Shown: positions 9,561-18,277, counted from the stretch's first letter. The stretch is 64,000 bases of DNA from Haloechinothrix alba (GCF_900188115.1 NZ_FZNW01000011.1:1-64000), one strand, 5' to 3'. The notes: generated from the sequence alone by a model not told the origin. Numbers and translations: made by a program.

Positions 9561-9613
9561 CCCTCGATGATGTCACGTCCATCCACCGGGGCCGGGCGGG
9601 ACATCATCGAGGG
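9561..9613. repeat. 14-bp perfect inverted repeat abutting the recO start
   Basis: CCCTCGATGATGTC at 9561-9574 is exactly complementary to the segment at 9600-9613, with a 25-nt spacer. It lies between the stop of the RDD gene and the recO start codon. It could be a terminator of the RDD transcript, an operator, or an mRNA hairpin that controls recO translation. The long spacer and lack of a T-run argue against a standard intrinsic terminator. Confidence 0.6.
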
Positions 9614-9629
9614 TCGCGTGACGGTGGGC

Positions 9630-10367
9630 TCACTTGGTGGCGATCGCGATGGTCTGCGCGGCCTTGTCGTGCCATCCCTGCCTGCGGGTGCTGTCGAACA
9701 GCGGGGACAGGTAGCACAGCAGGAGGTACAGCCCGCCGATGAACGGGACGGCGTAGGGGCCGAACATCACGCCGCTGCGGCCTGCAGCCTTGCCGTTGCC
9801 CGGCACCTGCCCTGTGGAGGCCAGCACGACCTTGACGCCGACGACCTGCTTGCCGATCGTCTGCCCGCGCGGCCCGATCATGAGCGTTTCGTAGATCACG
9901 TAGGCGACCGCCATGAGCACCGGCATCAGCATCATGACCCCCACGACACCGAAGCCGCCGGCCTCACCCCGCGCGATCTCGTCAGGGCTCGGCGCCATGG
10001 CGAACCAGATGATCATCAGCACGATCGTCATCGGCACGCCGACGATCAACCCGTCCAGGAGTCGTGCGAGGAAGCGGCTCCCCAGCGACGCCAGCTTGAC
10101 CGGCACACCGGTCGCCAGCTGCGTGTACTCTCCCGGCGCGCCCGGCGGCATACCGGGCGGGGCTGCGCCGTACGGAGGCTGGCCGTATCCCCCCGGCCGG
10201 CCGTAGGGGTCACCGAACCCCGGCGGCTGCTGGCCCATCGGCGCGGGCTGACCGCCGTAGGGGCCCTGTTGCGGCGGTCCGTACGGCGCCTGCCCGCCGA
10301 AAGCGCCGGCAGGTGCCTGCCCCTGCGGCGGAAACCCGCCTGGCTGCTGGGCGGGCTGACCAGGCAC
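9630..10367 (-). CDS. RDD-family membrane protein (C-terminal part after an in-frame stop)
   Basis: A 245-aa reading from a GTG: a Pro/Gly/Gln-rich tail (to about residue 75), then an RDD domain with RFLARLLDGLIVGVPMTIVL (Arg and Asp of the name), a second membrane segment around VVGVMMLMPVLMAVAYVIYE, and GQTIGKQVVGVKVV before the last hydrophobic segment. The low-complexity N-terminal region continues in the same frame upstream across a TAG at 10383-10385, so the ancestral gene very likely began at 10556. The complete RDD domain lies after the stop, so re-initiation at this GTG, 6 codons later, could still make a membrane protein. The function of RDD proteins is poorly defined; some transport small solutes or ions. 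Confidence 0.75.
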   Translation of the reverse strand: MPGQPAQQPGGFPPQGQAPAGAFGGQAPYGPPQQGPYGGQPAPMGQQPPGFGDPYGRPGGYGQPPYGAAPPGMPPGAPGEYTQLATGVPVKLASLGSRFLARLLDGLIVGVPMTIVLMIIWFAMAPSPDEIARGEAGGFGVVGVMMLMPVLMAVAYVIYETLMIGPRGQTIGKQVVGVKVVLASTGQVPGNGKAAGRSGVMFGPYAVPFIGGLYLLLCYLSPLFDSTRRQGWHDKAAQTIAIATK

Positions 10368-10382
10368 CAGTTGGCCAGGAGC

Positions 10383-10556
10383 CTACTGTCCCGGAGCGGG
10401 CCGGCCCGGCATCGGTTGCCCCGGCGCGGGCACACCACCGGACGGTGGACCGTACTGCTGGCCGGCCGGCTGCCCCGGCTCGTAGCCGTACGGCTGGCCG
10501 CCGGGTTGCTCCCGGGGCGGCTGCTGACCGGGTTGCGGCGGGTTCGGTGTACTCAC
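10383..10556 (-). pseudogene. 5' fragment of the RDD gene, ends at an in-frame TAG
   Basis: 57 codons from GTG (STPNPPQPGQQPPREQPGG) to TAG, with GAGGGGAC upstream as ribosome binding site. Composition (Pro, Gly, Gln, Tyr repeats such as PGQP and PAGQQYG) is the same on both sides of the stop and the frame is unchanged. A single C-to-T change in a CAG codon explains it. Sequencing error or read-through cannot be excluded. Confidence 0.65.
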
Positions 10557-10788
10557 GGAAAGTCCCCTCAGGATCGCGTCGTCGTTCGCGGGAATCCGGC
10601 GCGGCGTACCGGCTGCTCGGCGCCCGAGCACTGTAACCCAACCGATACCGGATCGATTCCGGATCCTCGCAGAAGCTCCCCAGTGTCGACCGGTCGGGTG
10701 AAGTACACGGCAGGCTAGCCGGGAGACCGTGCGCGTGCCACTCCCTGCCGCTCGCCCCGCGCAGTGCGGCACGGTGCGGCACGGTGCG

Positions 10789-11697
10789 TCAGAACCCCAG
10801 CCTGCGTAGCTGCTTGGCGTCGCGCTGCCAGTCTCGGGTGACTTTGACGTGCAGGTCGAGGTAGATCTTGCTGCCGAGCAGCGCCTCGATCTGCTGCCGG
10901 GCCTGCCTGCCGACGACCTTCAGGCGTTCGCCCTTGTGCCCCAGGATGATCCCCTTCTGGCTCGGACGCTCGACGTGTACGACAGCGTAGACATCGAGGA
11001 TGTCGTCCCGATCCGATCGGGGCAGCATCTCGTCGATGGTCACCGCGATCGAATGGGGCAGCTCATCGCGCACCCCCTCCAGCGCCGCCTCCCTGATCAG
11101 CTCCGAGACCAGCGCCTGCTCCGGCTCCTCGGTCAGCTCACCGTCCGGGTAGAGCTGCGGCCCTTCGGGCAACCGCTGCACGAGGAGGTCGGCGAGCTCG
11201 CCGAGCTGGAACCCGTCCTGCGCGGAGACCGGGACCAGCTCGGCGAAGTCGAGCAGCTGCTCCAGCGCGACGAGTTGCTTGGCGATCTGCGCGCGCGTTG
11301 CGACATCGGTCTTGGTCACGACCCCGATCACCGGCGTACGGCTCGCGACAGCACGCAACGCATCGGCGATGAACCGGTCCCCTGGGCCGATCTTCTCGTT
11401 CGCGGGCACGCAGAAGCCGATCACGTCCACCTCGGCCCATGTGGTGTGCACGACGTCGTTGAGCCGCTGGCCGAGCAGTGTCCGCGGCCGGTGCAGCCCC
11501 GGCGTGTCCACGAGGATCAGCTGCCCGTCCTCCCGGTGCACGATCCCCCTGATGGCGTGCCGCGTCGTCTGCGGCTTACTGGAGGTGATCGCGACCTTGC
11601 TGCCCACGAGCGCGTTGGTCAGGGTGGACTTTCCCGCGTTCGGCCTCCCGACGAAGCAGGCGAACCCGGAGCGGTGCTCGGCGGACGACCCGGTCAC
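10789..11697 (-). CDS. era: GTPase Era
   Basis: An essential GTPase for 16S rRNA maturation and 30S assembly. It has G1 GRPNAGKST, G3 DTPG, G4 TKTD and a C-terminal KH RNA-binding domain ending in LHVKVTRDWQRDAKQLRRLGF (split by one residue from the family ending). At 302 aa it has normal length. Its GTG start overlaps the stop of the cytidine-deaminase-like gene (GTGA), indicating coupling. It lies in the conserved recO-era-corC-ybeY-phoH order. Confidence 0.95.
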   Translation of the reverse strand: MTGSSAEHRSGFACFVGRPNAGKSTLTNALVGSKVAITSSKPQTTRHAIRGIVHREDGQLILVDTPGLHRPRTLLGQRLNDVVHTTWAEVDVIGFCVPANEKIGPGDRFIADALRAVASRTPVIGVVTKTDVATRAQIAKQLVALEQLLDFAELVPVSAQDGFQLGELADLLVQRLPEGPQLYPDGELTEEPEQALVSELIREAALEGVRDELPHSIAVTIDEMLPRSDRDDILDVYAVVHVERPSQKGIILGHKGERLKVVGRQARQQIEALLGSKIYLDLHVKVTRDWQRDAKQLRRLGF

Positions 11698-12044
11698 CCG
11701 AGCACCTCGCGCACCTCGCCGGACGGTTCCGCCACCAGGATCGGCGCGTCACCGGAGAGATCGCGTACCGCGCGCATCGACGCCTCGGCCAGGTCGTCGG
11801 CCGCGGTCACCACCGCGGCCACCTCCAGGCCTTCCGCTCCGCTCGAGATCGCCGTCGCGACGGCGACCTGCGCCGCTGTCGCCGTGAAGGACGGCAGCGA
11901 CACCTCGGCCGCGGCGTAGGTACGCCCGTCCGTGTCGCGCACAGCGGCCCCTTCCGTCGCCTGGACACGAGCCCGCGCCGAACGCGCGAGCGTTACCAGC
12001 TTCGCGTCCTCGGGGTCGAGGTCGTTGTCGGATATCTGCGCCAT
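11694..12044 (-). CDS. Cytidine-deaminase-like protein without catalytic residues
   Basis: A 116-aa protein equivalent in position to mycobacterial Rv2365c. The pattern GAAVRDTDGRTYAAAEVSLP followed by TAAQVAVATAISSGA mirrors the cytidine deaminase core, but the sequence contains no Cys and no His at all, so the zinc site (C/H-A-E with P-C-x-x-C) is absent and it cannot be a deaminase. AGGAG lies 9 bases before the ATG at 12044. It is coupled to era by a 4-bp overlap; a structural or regulatory role with Era is possible, but that is a guess. Confidence 0.75.
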   Translation of the reverse strand: MAQISDNDLDPEDAKLVTLARSARARVQATEGAAVRDTDGRTYAAAEVSLPSFTATAAQVAVATAISSGAEGLEVAAVVTAADDLAEASMRAVRDLSGDAPILVAEPSGEVREVLG

Positions 12045-12124
12045 GTCGCCCAACTCCTGTGTCGTGGTGGCCGGACGCCCTGGTCCGTGACCGCCGTCCG
12101 TTCCGCTACCGCGGCCTACCGTGG

Positions 12125-13474
12125 TCACGCGTGGTCCACGGTCCGGTCGGCTCGCCCGTCCGCTGCCGACTCACCCGTGCCGTTGTGCCGTGTCCGGTCG
12201 GGAATGCCGGGCCCCGGTCGCACGACGACCGACCTGATCCGCATGCGCCCGCGGCGATCCTTGCCGCCCTCCGCACGCAACCGCAGGCCCGCGATCTCCG
12301 TCTCGGCCCCTGGTAACGGGACGCGCCCCAAGCGCTGGGACAGCAGGCCCACGACCGTGTCGACGTCGTGCTCGGTGAGGTCGAGCCCGTACAGCTCGCC
12401 GAGCGTGTCCACACCGAGCCGCGCGGAGACGCGAGCCGACCCGTCGTCAAGGTACTCGATCGGCGGGCGGTCCTCGGTGTCGGACTCGTCCGTGATCTCC
12501 CCGACGATCTCCTCCAGGATGTCCTCGATGGTGAGCAGCCCTGCCGTTCCGCCGTACTCGTCCACGGCGACGGCCATGTGGTTGCGCGAGACCTGCATCT
12601 GTTTGAGCAAGCTGTCCAACCGCTTCGAGTCCGGAACGAAGGTCGCCTCGTTCATCAGCTCCCCGAGCGGCGGCGGTGCGCCGCCCGTACCGTTCATCAC
12701 GGCCTTCGCCAGGTCCTTGATGTTCACCAACCCGATGATGTTGTCGACGCTTCCGTCGATCACCGGGATCCTGCTGTAGCCGGTACGCAGGGACAGTTCC
12801 AGCGCCTCGTCCGCGCTCCTTGCGCGCTCGATCCACACGATCTCGGTGCGCGGGACCATGACCTCACGCGCCACCGTGTCACCGAGGTCGAACACGGAAT
12901 GGATCATCTCGCGCTCCCCCGTGCCGACCACGCCGCGCTGCTGGGCGAGGTCGACGAGCTCGCGGACCTCGACCTCGCTGGTGAACGGACCTTCGCGGAA
13001 GCCCCTGCCGGGCGTGATGGCGTTACCCAGCACGATGAGCAGCCTGCTCAGCGGGCCGAGGAGCAGGCCGAGCACACGCACCGGAGCGGCGAGGGCCGCG
13101 CCGACCCCGTACGAGTGCTGCCTGCCGAGCGTGCGCGGGCCGACCCCGACCAGGACGTAGCTGACCACGAGCATGGTCACCGCAGCTCCCGTCACCGCGA
13201 GCCACTCCGGGGCGATGCTGCGCAGTGCCACCACCGTCACGAGCACGGTCGCGGTCAGCTCGCACCCCAGCCGCAGCAGCAGGAGCAGGTTGATGTGCCT
13301 CCTGCGCTCGTCGACGAGCGCCGCCAGCTGGCGTGCCCCTCCGCTTCCCGCGCGCACCAGATCCTGCACGCGTGCCCGGGAGACCGTGCTCAGCGCGGCG
13401 TCGGCCGCGGCGAACACGCCGCCGGCGAGCACCAACACGACCGCCAGAACGACCAGCGCCGTGGAGTTCGTCAT
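12125..13474 (-). CDS. CorC/HlyC-family transporter-associated protein (DUF21-CBS pair)
   Basis: A 449-aa membrane protein with an N-terminal DUF21 domain of four hydrophobic segments (within residues 1-150), a tandem CBS pair (about 200-330, with MVPRTEIVWIERARSADEAL and HMAVAVDEYGGTAGLLTIED) and a CorC_HlyC domain (about 345-430). Family members are implicated in Mg2+/Co2+ homeostasis. The gene precedes the deaminase-like/era pair and follows ybeY by 6 bases, the conserved actinobacterial arrangement. The tail after about residue 430 is polar. Confidence 0.9.
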   Translation of the reverse strand: MTNSTALVVLAVVLVLAGGVFAAADAALSTVSRARVQDLVRAGSGGARQLAALVDERRRHINLLLLLRLGCELTATVLVTVVALRSIAPEWLAVTGAAVTMLVVSYVLVGVGPRTLGRQHSYGVGAALAAPVRVLGLLLGPLSRLLIVLGNAITPGRGFREGPFTSEVEVRELVDLAQQRGVVGTGEREMIHSVFDLGDTVAREVMVPRTEIVWIERARSADEALELSLRTGYSRIPVIDGSVDNIIGLVNIKDLAKAVMNGTGGAPPPLGELMNEATFVPDSKRLDSLLKQMQVSRNHMAVAVDEYGGTAGLLTIEDILEEIVGEITDESDTEDRPPIEYLDDGSARVSARLGVDTLGELYGLDLTEHDVDTVVGLLSQRLGRVPLPGAETEIAGLRLRAEGGKDRRGRMRIRSVVVRPGPGIPDRTRHNGTGESAADGRADRTVDHA

Positions 13475-13480
13475 GGTCCG

Positions 13481-14056
13481 TCAACTACCTCGATGCCGAT
13501 CCGCGCCGCTCCCGTCATCCGACCGGGCGGGATCGTCCAGCCCGACGGCCCCGAGCACCCTGTCGTCCGCATTGCGCCGCCTGCTACGCCGCTCGGCGTC
13601 GATCGCGGCATCGGTGAATTCGGACAGGATCCTGCGTTGCAGGCCGAACATCTCGCGTTCCTCCTCGGGCTCGGCGTGGTCGTACCCGAGCAGGTGCAGC
13701 ACGCCGTGCACGGTGAGCAGCCGCAACTCGTCATCCAGCCGGTGCCCGGCCTCGCTGGCCTGACCCGCGGCGAAGTCGGGGCACAACACGATGTCGCCCA
13801 GCAACGCCGAGCTCGCCTCGGCCGCGTCCGGGCGCCTGCCGTCGAGCTCGTCCATCGGGAAGGCCATGACGTCCGTCGGCCCCGACAGGTCCATCCACTG
13901 CTGGTGCAGCTCCTCCATCGCCTCCAGCGTCACCAGCAGGACCGACAGCTCCGCCAGCGGGCTGACCTCCATACGGTCCAGGGCGAAACGGGCGACCGAG
14001 ACGATCGACTCCTCGTCGACGGCGACACCGGACTCGTTGACGATCTCGATGCTCAT
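13481..14056 (-). CDS. ybeY: Endoribonuclease YbeY (16S rRNA maturation)
   Basis: A metal-dependent RNase that trims the 16S rRNA 3' end and takes part in ribosome quality control. The zinc motif is [16 protein letters not shown], with the three His ligands. The ATG at 14056 shares its A with the phoH stop (TGATG), so translation is coupled. At 191 aa it carries a charged tail of about 40 residues after the domain. Confidence 0.93.
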   Translation of the reverse strand: MSIEIVNESGVAVDEESIVSVARFALDRMEVSPLAELSVLLVTLEAMEELHQQWMDLSGPTDVMAFPMDELDGRRPDAAEASSALLGDIVLCPDFAAGQASEAGHRLDDELRLLTVHGVLHLLGYDHAEPEEEREMFGLQRRILSEFTDAAIDAERRSRRRNADDRVLGAVGLDDPARSDDGSGADRHRGS

Positions 14057-15126
14057 CACTGCCCCCCGTGCGTGCCGCCACCGCCACCGTGACCGGCCTG
14101 CCACTTCTCGTAGGCGTCCACGATATCGGTCACCAACCGGTGCCGCACGACATCCTCGCTGGTCAGGTTCGAGAAGTGCACGTCGTCGACCCCTTCGAGG
14201 ATCTCCCGGACCACGCGCAGCCCGCTGCGCTGGCCACCGGGCAGGTCGATCTGGGTGATATCGCCGGTCACCACGATCTGGGAGCCGAACCCCAGCCGGG
14301 TGAGGAACATCTTCATCTGCTCCGGCGTGGTGTTCTGCGCCTCGTCGAGGATGATGAACGCGTCGTTGAGCGTGCGCCCCCGCATGTAGGCCAGCGGCGC
14401 GATCTCGATCGTGCCTGCCTGGATCAGCGCAGGGATGGTCTCGGGGTCGACCATGTCGTGCAGCGCGTCGTACAGGGGCCGCAGGTACGGGTCGATCTTC
14501 TCGTACAGCGTGCCCGGCAGGTAACCCAGCCGCTCACCCGCCTCGACCGCGGGCCGCGTCAGGATGATCCTGTTGACCTCCTTGGCCTGCAAGGACTGCA
14601 CTGCCTTGGCCATCGCCAGGTAGGTCTTACCGGTGCCGGCAGGGCCGATACCGAAGACCACGGTGTGCCCGGCGATCGCCTCGACGTAGTTCTTCTGGTT
14701 CAGCGTCTTCGGGCGGATCGTCCTGCCCCTGCGGGACAGGATGTTCATCCCCAGCACGTCGGCCGGTGACTCGGCTGTCCCGGTCGTCAGCATCCCCACG
14801 GTGCGCCGCACCGCGTCGGGACCGACCTGCTGGCCGTTCGTCGCCATCGACACCAGCTCGGAAAAGACCTGCTCGGCGAAGGTCACGTCGGCGCGGGGCC
14901 CGGTCAGGGTGACCTCGTTCCCGCGGACGTGCACGTCCGCGGACAGCAGCTCCTCCAGCACGAGGAGGTTCTCGTCCCCGGAGCCCAGCAGGGTCAGGGT
15001 GGCGGCCGAAGGTATCGGGAACCGGGACTCAGCCGGCTCGGTCGTCGCCAAGCCCGACGCGGTGTCCTGGGAAGGTTGCTCTCGGAAGTCGGAGCCCTCG
15101 GCTCCGTCGTGTGCGGTACCGGCCAC
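14056..15126 (-). CDS. phoH: PhoH-like ATPase
   Basis: A 356-aa PhoH-family protein with an N-terminal KH-like region (about 40-110), Walker [10 protein letters not shown] and Walker [10 protein letters not shown]. It is the partner of YbeY in most bacteria and is thought to act in RNA metabolism. The GTG start gives [19 protein letters not shown], a polar leader. The C-terminus is [12 protein letters not shown], Gly-rich. Confidence 0.92.
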   Translation of the reverse strand: MAGTAHDGAEGSDFREQPSQDTASGLATTEPAESRFPIPSAATLTLLGSGDENLLVLEELLSADVHVRGNEVTLTGPRADVTFAEQVFSELVSMATNGQQVGPDAVRRTVGMLTTGTAESPADVLGMNILSRRGRTIRPKTLNQKNYVEAIAGHTVVFGIGPAGTGKTYLAMAKAVQSLQAKEVNRIILTRPAVEAGERLGYLPGTLYEKIDPYLRPLYDALHDMVDPETIPALIQAGTIEIAPLAYMRGRTLNDAFIILDEAQNTTPEQMKMFLTRLGFGSQIVVTGDITQIDLPGGQRSGLRVVREILEGVDDVHFSNLTSEDVVRHRLVTDIVDAYEKWQAGHGGGGGTHGGQ

Positions 15127-15257
15127 GTGCCCTTCGGCCCTGCCTTCTGCAGTCGATACTGCTCGTCGGTTGTTTTCACTGACACTTCGATGCTAGCCGC
15201 AATCCGCAGCTGTCCGCAGCCACGCTCGCCTGCCCCGGCCGTGGTGCGAGGCGTCCC

Positions 15258-15611
15258 TCACTTCGGCGGGCGCGCCTCCGGGCCGAGCGAGGAACCGCCG
15301 AGGAGGTGCCCGTGCACATGGAAGACGGTCTGCCCGGCGTCTTCGCCGGTGTTGAACGTCAGCCGGTAGCCTGCTTCGGCGACACCCTCCAGCTCGGCGA
15401 CCTTCGCGGCGGTGTTGACCACGTCGGCCAGCAGCCCGGGGTCGGCAGCGGCCAGCTCGGCCACGTTGCGGTAGCGGGTCTTGGGCACCACGAGTACGTG
15501 CGTCGTCGCCCGCGGGTTGATGTCCCGGAAGGCGATCGTGGTCTCGGTCTCGTGCACGATGTCGGCCGGGACCTCGCGGTTGATGATGCGCTCGAAAAGC
15601 GTGTCACTCAT
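15258..15611 (-). CDS. HIT-family nucleotide hydrolase
   Basis: A 117-aa histidine-triad protein, HINT-like. The triad is HVHGH in QTVFHVHGHLLGG; the N-terminal ADIVHETETTIAFRDINP and HVLVVPK are typical of purine nucleoside phosphoramidases. ATG 15611 opens MSDTLFERIIN, the usual family start. It lies upstream of phoH on the same strand, about 130 bases apart. Confidence 0.92.
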   Translation of the reverse strand: MSDTLFERIINREVPADIVHETETTIAFRDINPRATTHVLVVPKTRYRNVAELAAADPGLLADVVNTAAKVAELEGVAEAGYRLTFNTGEDAGQTVFHVHGHLLGGSSLGPEARPPK

Positions 15612-15670
15612 GGACGCGAGCGTATCGGCACGGCGCAGCACCCGCGCACGGTGGCACCGGAGCCGTTCGG

Positions 15671-15733
15671 CGGAAATGCTGAATGACGCTGTCAGTCCAC
15701 CAGAAGGACTGACAGCGTCATTCAGCATTTCCG
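15671..15733. repeat. Palindromic TGAATGACGCTGTCAGTCC-type hairpin repeat, copy A
   Basis: Perfect 28-bp arms at 15671-15698 and 15706-15733 with a 7-nt loop (ACCAGAA). The stop codon of the acetyl-CoA-synthetase-like gene (TGA at 15718-15720) lies inside the right arm. It is one of four loci in the window with the same core and loop length, and likely works as a 3'-end or terminator hairpin. Confidence 0.9.
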
Positions 15734-17541
15734 GTGGCCGCTGCGGCCGCGACGACCTGGTCCCAGCTCAGCTGGAGGGGATCGTCACCGACGCCTGCCA
15801 TCAGCAGCTCAAGGGCCCGATCGAGCTCCGTGGTGGACAGCTCGTCGCCGAACCGGTCGATGAAGGCGAGCGCGCGGGGCCGCGCGAGTCCACCGAGCAT
15901 CTCGCGGACCGTGTCCATCAGCTCGCGGGCCACGGAGGAGTCCGCCGCCACCCCGTCGGTCAGCGCGACCACCGCGGCCAGCGAACGGCTCAACCGCGGG
16001 TCGGCCCGCTCCACCACCTCCACGGCGACGACGAAGGGGTGTTCCAGCAGCACCTGACGTACCTCACCGAGCGAGACCAACTGGCCGGAGACGCTCACGA
16101 CCTCATCCATACGGCCGAGGAACTCCAGGGCACCGTCCGGTCGCCTGCGAGCCAGGTCGTGGGTGGAGTACAGGCCGGGCCGGTACCAGTGGCGCTGCCG
16201 AACGTCCTCGGCACCGCCGCCCTCCATCGCGCGCAGTGTGCCTGCCCATGGCCTGCGCAGCACCAGCTCACCGCGCTGCCCGGCAGGCAGTTCCCGCCCG
16301 TCGCCGTCGACGATCGCGAAGCCGGGGTCGGGCAACGAGTCCGGCGCCACCGGATTGTCGACCCGCACCACGCCGCCGAGCTGGATCTGCCCCCAGCCGT
16401 CGCCGACGGTGATACGCCCACCGCCCACGTCGTGGGTCAGCCAGTCGATCAGCTCGGGCTCGACCGGCTCGGCCATCGTCACGATCCGCCGCAGGTCGGC
16501 GATGTCCTCCTGCGCGGGAGGCCGCCGTGACCACCCCCGCAGCATCCGGACGACTGTCGGCGTCGTCAGCAGGGTCGACACCCCGTACCGCCGCACGATG
16601 TCCCATGTACGGTGCCTGGTCGGCACGTCCAGCGTGCCCTCGAACATCACCGCGCTCGAGCCGGCGAGCAGCGGGCCGTACACACCGTGCGCCTGCGCGC
16701 CTGCCCAGGAGACGTCACCGGCGCACCAGAACACCTCGCCCTCAGCGACCCCGTAGCGGTGCACGGCCAGCGCCGAGGACGCCAGAGTCGCGGCCCCGTG
16801 CAGCACCGAGACCGGCCGACCTCGGCGGTTGGCAAGGTGCATGGCCATCACCGGTTGCTCCGGGTCGAGCGCGACCGGGTCGGCCTCCGCAGCCGGGTCC
16901 TCCCCCTCCGGACCGGTAGCCAGCAGCTCGTGCAGCCAGCGGTCCCCCTCGAACCACGCGACGTCCACGCCGGTACGCCGGATCACCACCGTGTGCTCGA
17001 CCCCGCCGAGCGCGCCGAGCGCCTCGTCGGCACGTGCCTTCAGCGGCAGGATGGCCCCGTGCCGCCACGCGCCGTCCTGCGTCACCAGCACCCGTGGCCG
17101 GAAGTCGTCGAGCCGCTCGGCCAGCGCCTCGGTCGGCAGCGCCACAGGCAGGATCGCGTGCACGGCCCCGATCCGGGCGCAGGCCAGCATCGCCACCACG
17201 GTCTCCGGCAGCCAGCCGGTGTGCAGCGCGACGCGGTCGCCCACCCCGACTCCCAGGCTGCGCAGCGCCCTCGCCAACCTGCGGACCTCGCCGTGCAGCT
17301 CGCGATACGTCAGGCCGCGCCGGTCGCCCGGCTCACCCTCCCAGAGAATCGCCGTCCGGTCACCGTGCGCACGCAGGTGGCGGTCGACGCAGTTGACGGA
17401 CAGGTTGAACAGTCCCCCACCGAACCACCGGCCGTAGTCGCCCACCGGCTCGTACAGGCGCTGCCAGGGAGCCTCCCAGTCGAGCTCGTCGGCGATCGCC
17501 GACCATGCCGCAACGTCCTCGGGAATCTCGCGATCAGCCAT
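15718..17541 (-). CDS. Acetyl-CoA-synthetase-like protein with degenerate active site
   Basis: A 607-aa protein with the acetyl/propionyl-CoA synthetase layout: N-terminal ACS extension (WQRLYEPVGDYGRWF, LFNLSVNCVDRHL), adenylation core and C-terminal subdomain. The core motifs are eroded. The phosphate loop, normally YTSGTTGKPKG, reads HLANRRGRPVSVLH; the WWQTETGG motif reads GWGQIQLGG; and the C-terminal SGKIMRR segment with the catalytic Lys reads STTELDRAL. GRMDEVVSVSG (the hinge) is retained. It is probably not a working acyl-CoA synthetase and may be a regulatory or binding homologue. The ATG at 17541 overlaps the iclR-like gene by 8 bases. Confidence 0.82.
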   Translation of the reverse strand: MADREIPEDVAAWSAIADELDWEAPWQRLYEPVGDYGRWFGGGLFNLSVNCVDRHLRAHGDRTAILWEGEPGDRRGLTYRELHGEVRRLARALRSLGVGVGDRVALHTGWLPETVVAMLACARIGAVHAILPVALPTEALAERLDDFRPRVLVTQDGAWRHGAILPLKARADEALGALGGVEHTVVIRRTGVDVAWFEGDRWLHELLATGPEGEDPAAEADPVALDPEQPVMAMHLANRRGRPVSVLHGAATLASSALAVHRYGVAEGEVFWCAGDVSWAGAQAHGVYGPLLAGSSAVMFEGTLDVPTRHRTWDIVRRYGVSTLLTTPTVVRMLRGWSRRPPAQEDIADLRRIVTMAEPVEPELIDWLTHDVGGGRITVGDGWGQIQLGGVVRVDNPVAPDSLPDPGFAIVDGDGRELPAGQRGELVLRRPWAGTLRAMEGGGAEDVRQRHWYRPGLYSTHDLARRRPDGALEFLGRMDEVVSVSGQLVSLGEVRQVLLEHPFVVAVEVVERADPRLSRSLAAVVALTDGVAADSSVARELMDTVREMLGGLARPRALAFIDRFGDELSTTELDRALELLMAGVGDDPLQLSWDQVVAAAAATGNAE

Positions 17542-18277
17542 GGCCCAATGCCCTTCCCGCGGCATGCGCCGCACGGGACAGCTGGGCGGCGATCCTGTCC
17601 AGCTGCTCCTCCGAGGTCACCGGCGGTGCGGTCGCGGCAAGGGCAGCAACCGTATGCCCGTGCCCGTCCACGATCGGGACCGCCACCTCACTCGGCTCCT
17701 GCGCCGAGCCTCCCTCGGTGACCAGGTACGGTGCCGCGCTCCAGCCGTCACGCTCGGCACCGAGCCGGGACCGCTGCTCGGAGTCGACCGACTCGAGCGC
17801 GCGTCGCCAGCCGTCCTCGGTACCACGTGACGCGAGGATCCGGCCCGCCGCTGTCTCCAGCGCGGCGTGCACCCTGTGGGTGTCCCGGTACAGCCCGCCG
17901 TCGGCTCCGTCCACCCGGTCAACGTAGACGACGCTGCCGCGCACGAGCACGGCCACGTGCACGGTCTGTCCGATCGAGTCGCGGAGCGGTACCAGGTAGG
18001 GCGCCAGCGCTCCGAGAATGGGTTGCCGAGCCAGGTATCGCTGCGCCAGCCGGGCGACCTCCGGACCGAGCCCGTAGCGCGACGACGTCGGGTCCTGCTC
18101 GACGAGGTCGGACAGGACAAGCGAACGCAGCAACCGGTGCACCGTGGGCACCGACAGGCCGGAGCGCTCGGCCAGATCGGTCAGCTGCTGGAACGCGGGC
18201 CCTTCGGAGAGCAGCTCCAGCAGCAACACCGCGTTGCGCACCGTGCCGAGCGTTCCCCTCGCATCCGGCTCGCTCAC
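17534..18277 (-). CDS. IclR-family transcriptional regulator
   Basis: A 247-aa protein with an N-terminal winged helix (TVRNAVLLLELL, LAERSGLSVPTVHRLLRSLV) and the C-terminal IclR effector-binding domain (VHVAVLVRGSVVYVDRVDG, AVPIVDGHGHTVAALAATAP). The GTG at 18277 gives the normal family start; an upstream frame extension to 18331 lacks family character. It diverges from the ABC importer operon and is the first gene of a unit with the acetyl-CoA-synthetase-like gene. It probably controls both units through the two boxes at 18387 and 18526. Confidence 0.9.
   Translation of the reverse strand: MSEPDARGTLGTVRNAVLLLELLSEGPAFQQLTDLAERSGLSVPTVHRLLRSLVLSDLVEQDPTSSRYGLGPEVARLAQRYLARQPILGALAPYLVPLRDSIGQTVHVAVLVRGSVVYVDRVDGADGGLYRDTHRVHAALETAAGRILASRGTEDGWRRALESVDSEQRSRLGAERDGWSAAPYLVTEGGSAQEPSEVAVPIVDGHGHTVAALAATAPPVTSEEQLDRIAAQLSRAAHAAGRALGHG

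Noticed and set aside
10755-10786. GTGCGGCACG tandem duplication after era
   Set aside because: Two 10-bp copies only, in GC-rich non-coding sequence; too short to interpret.
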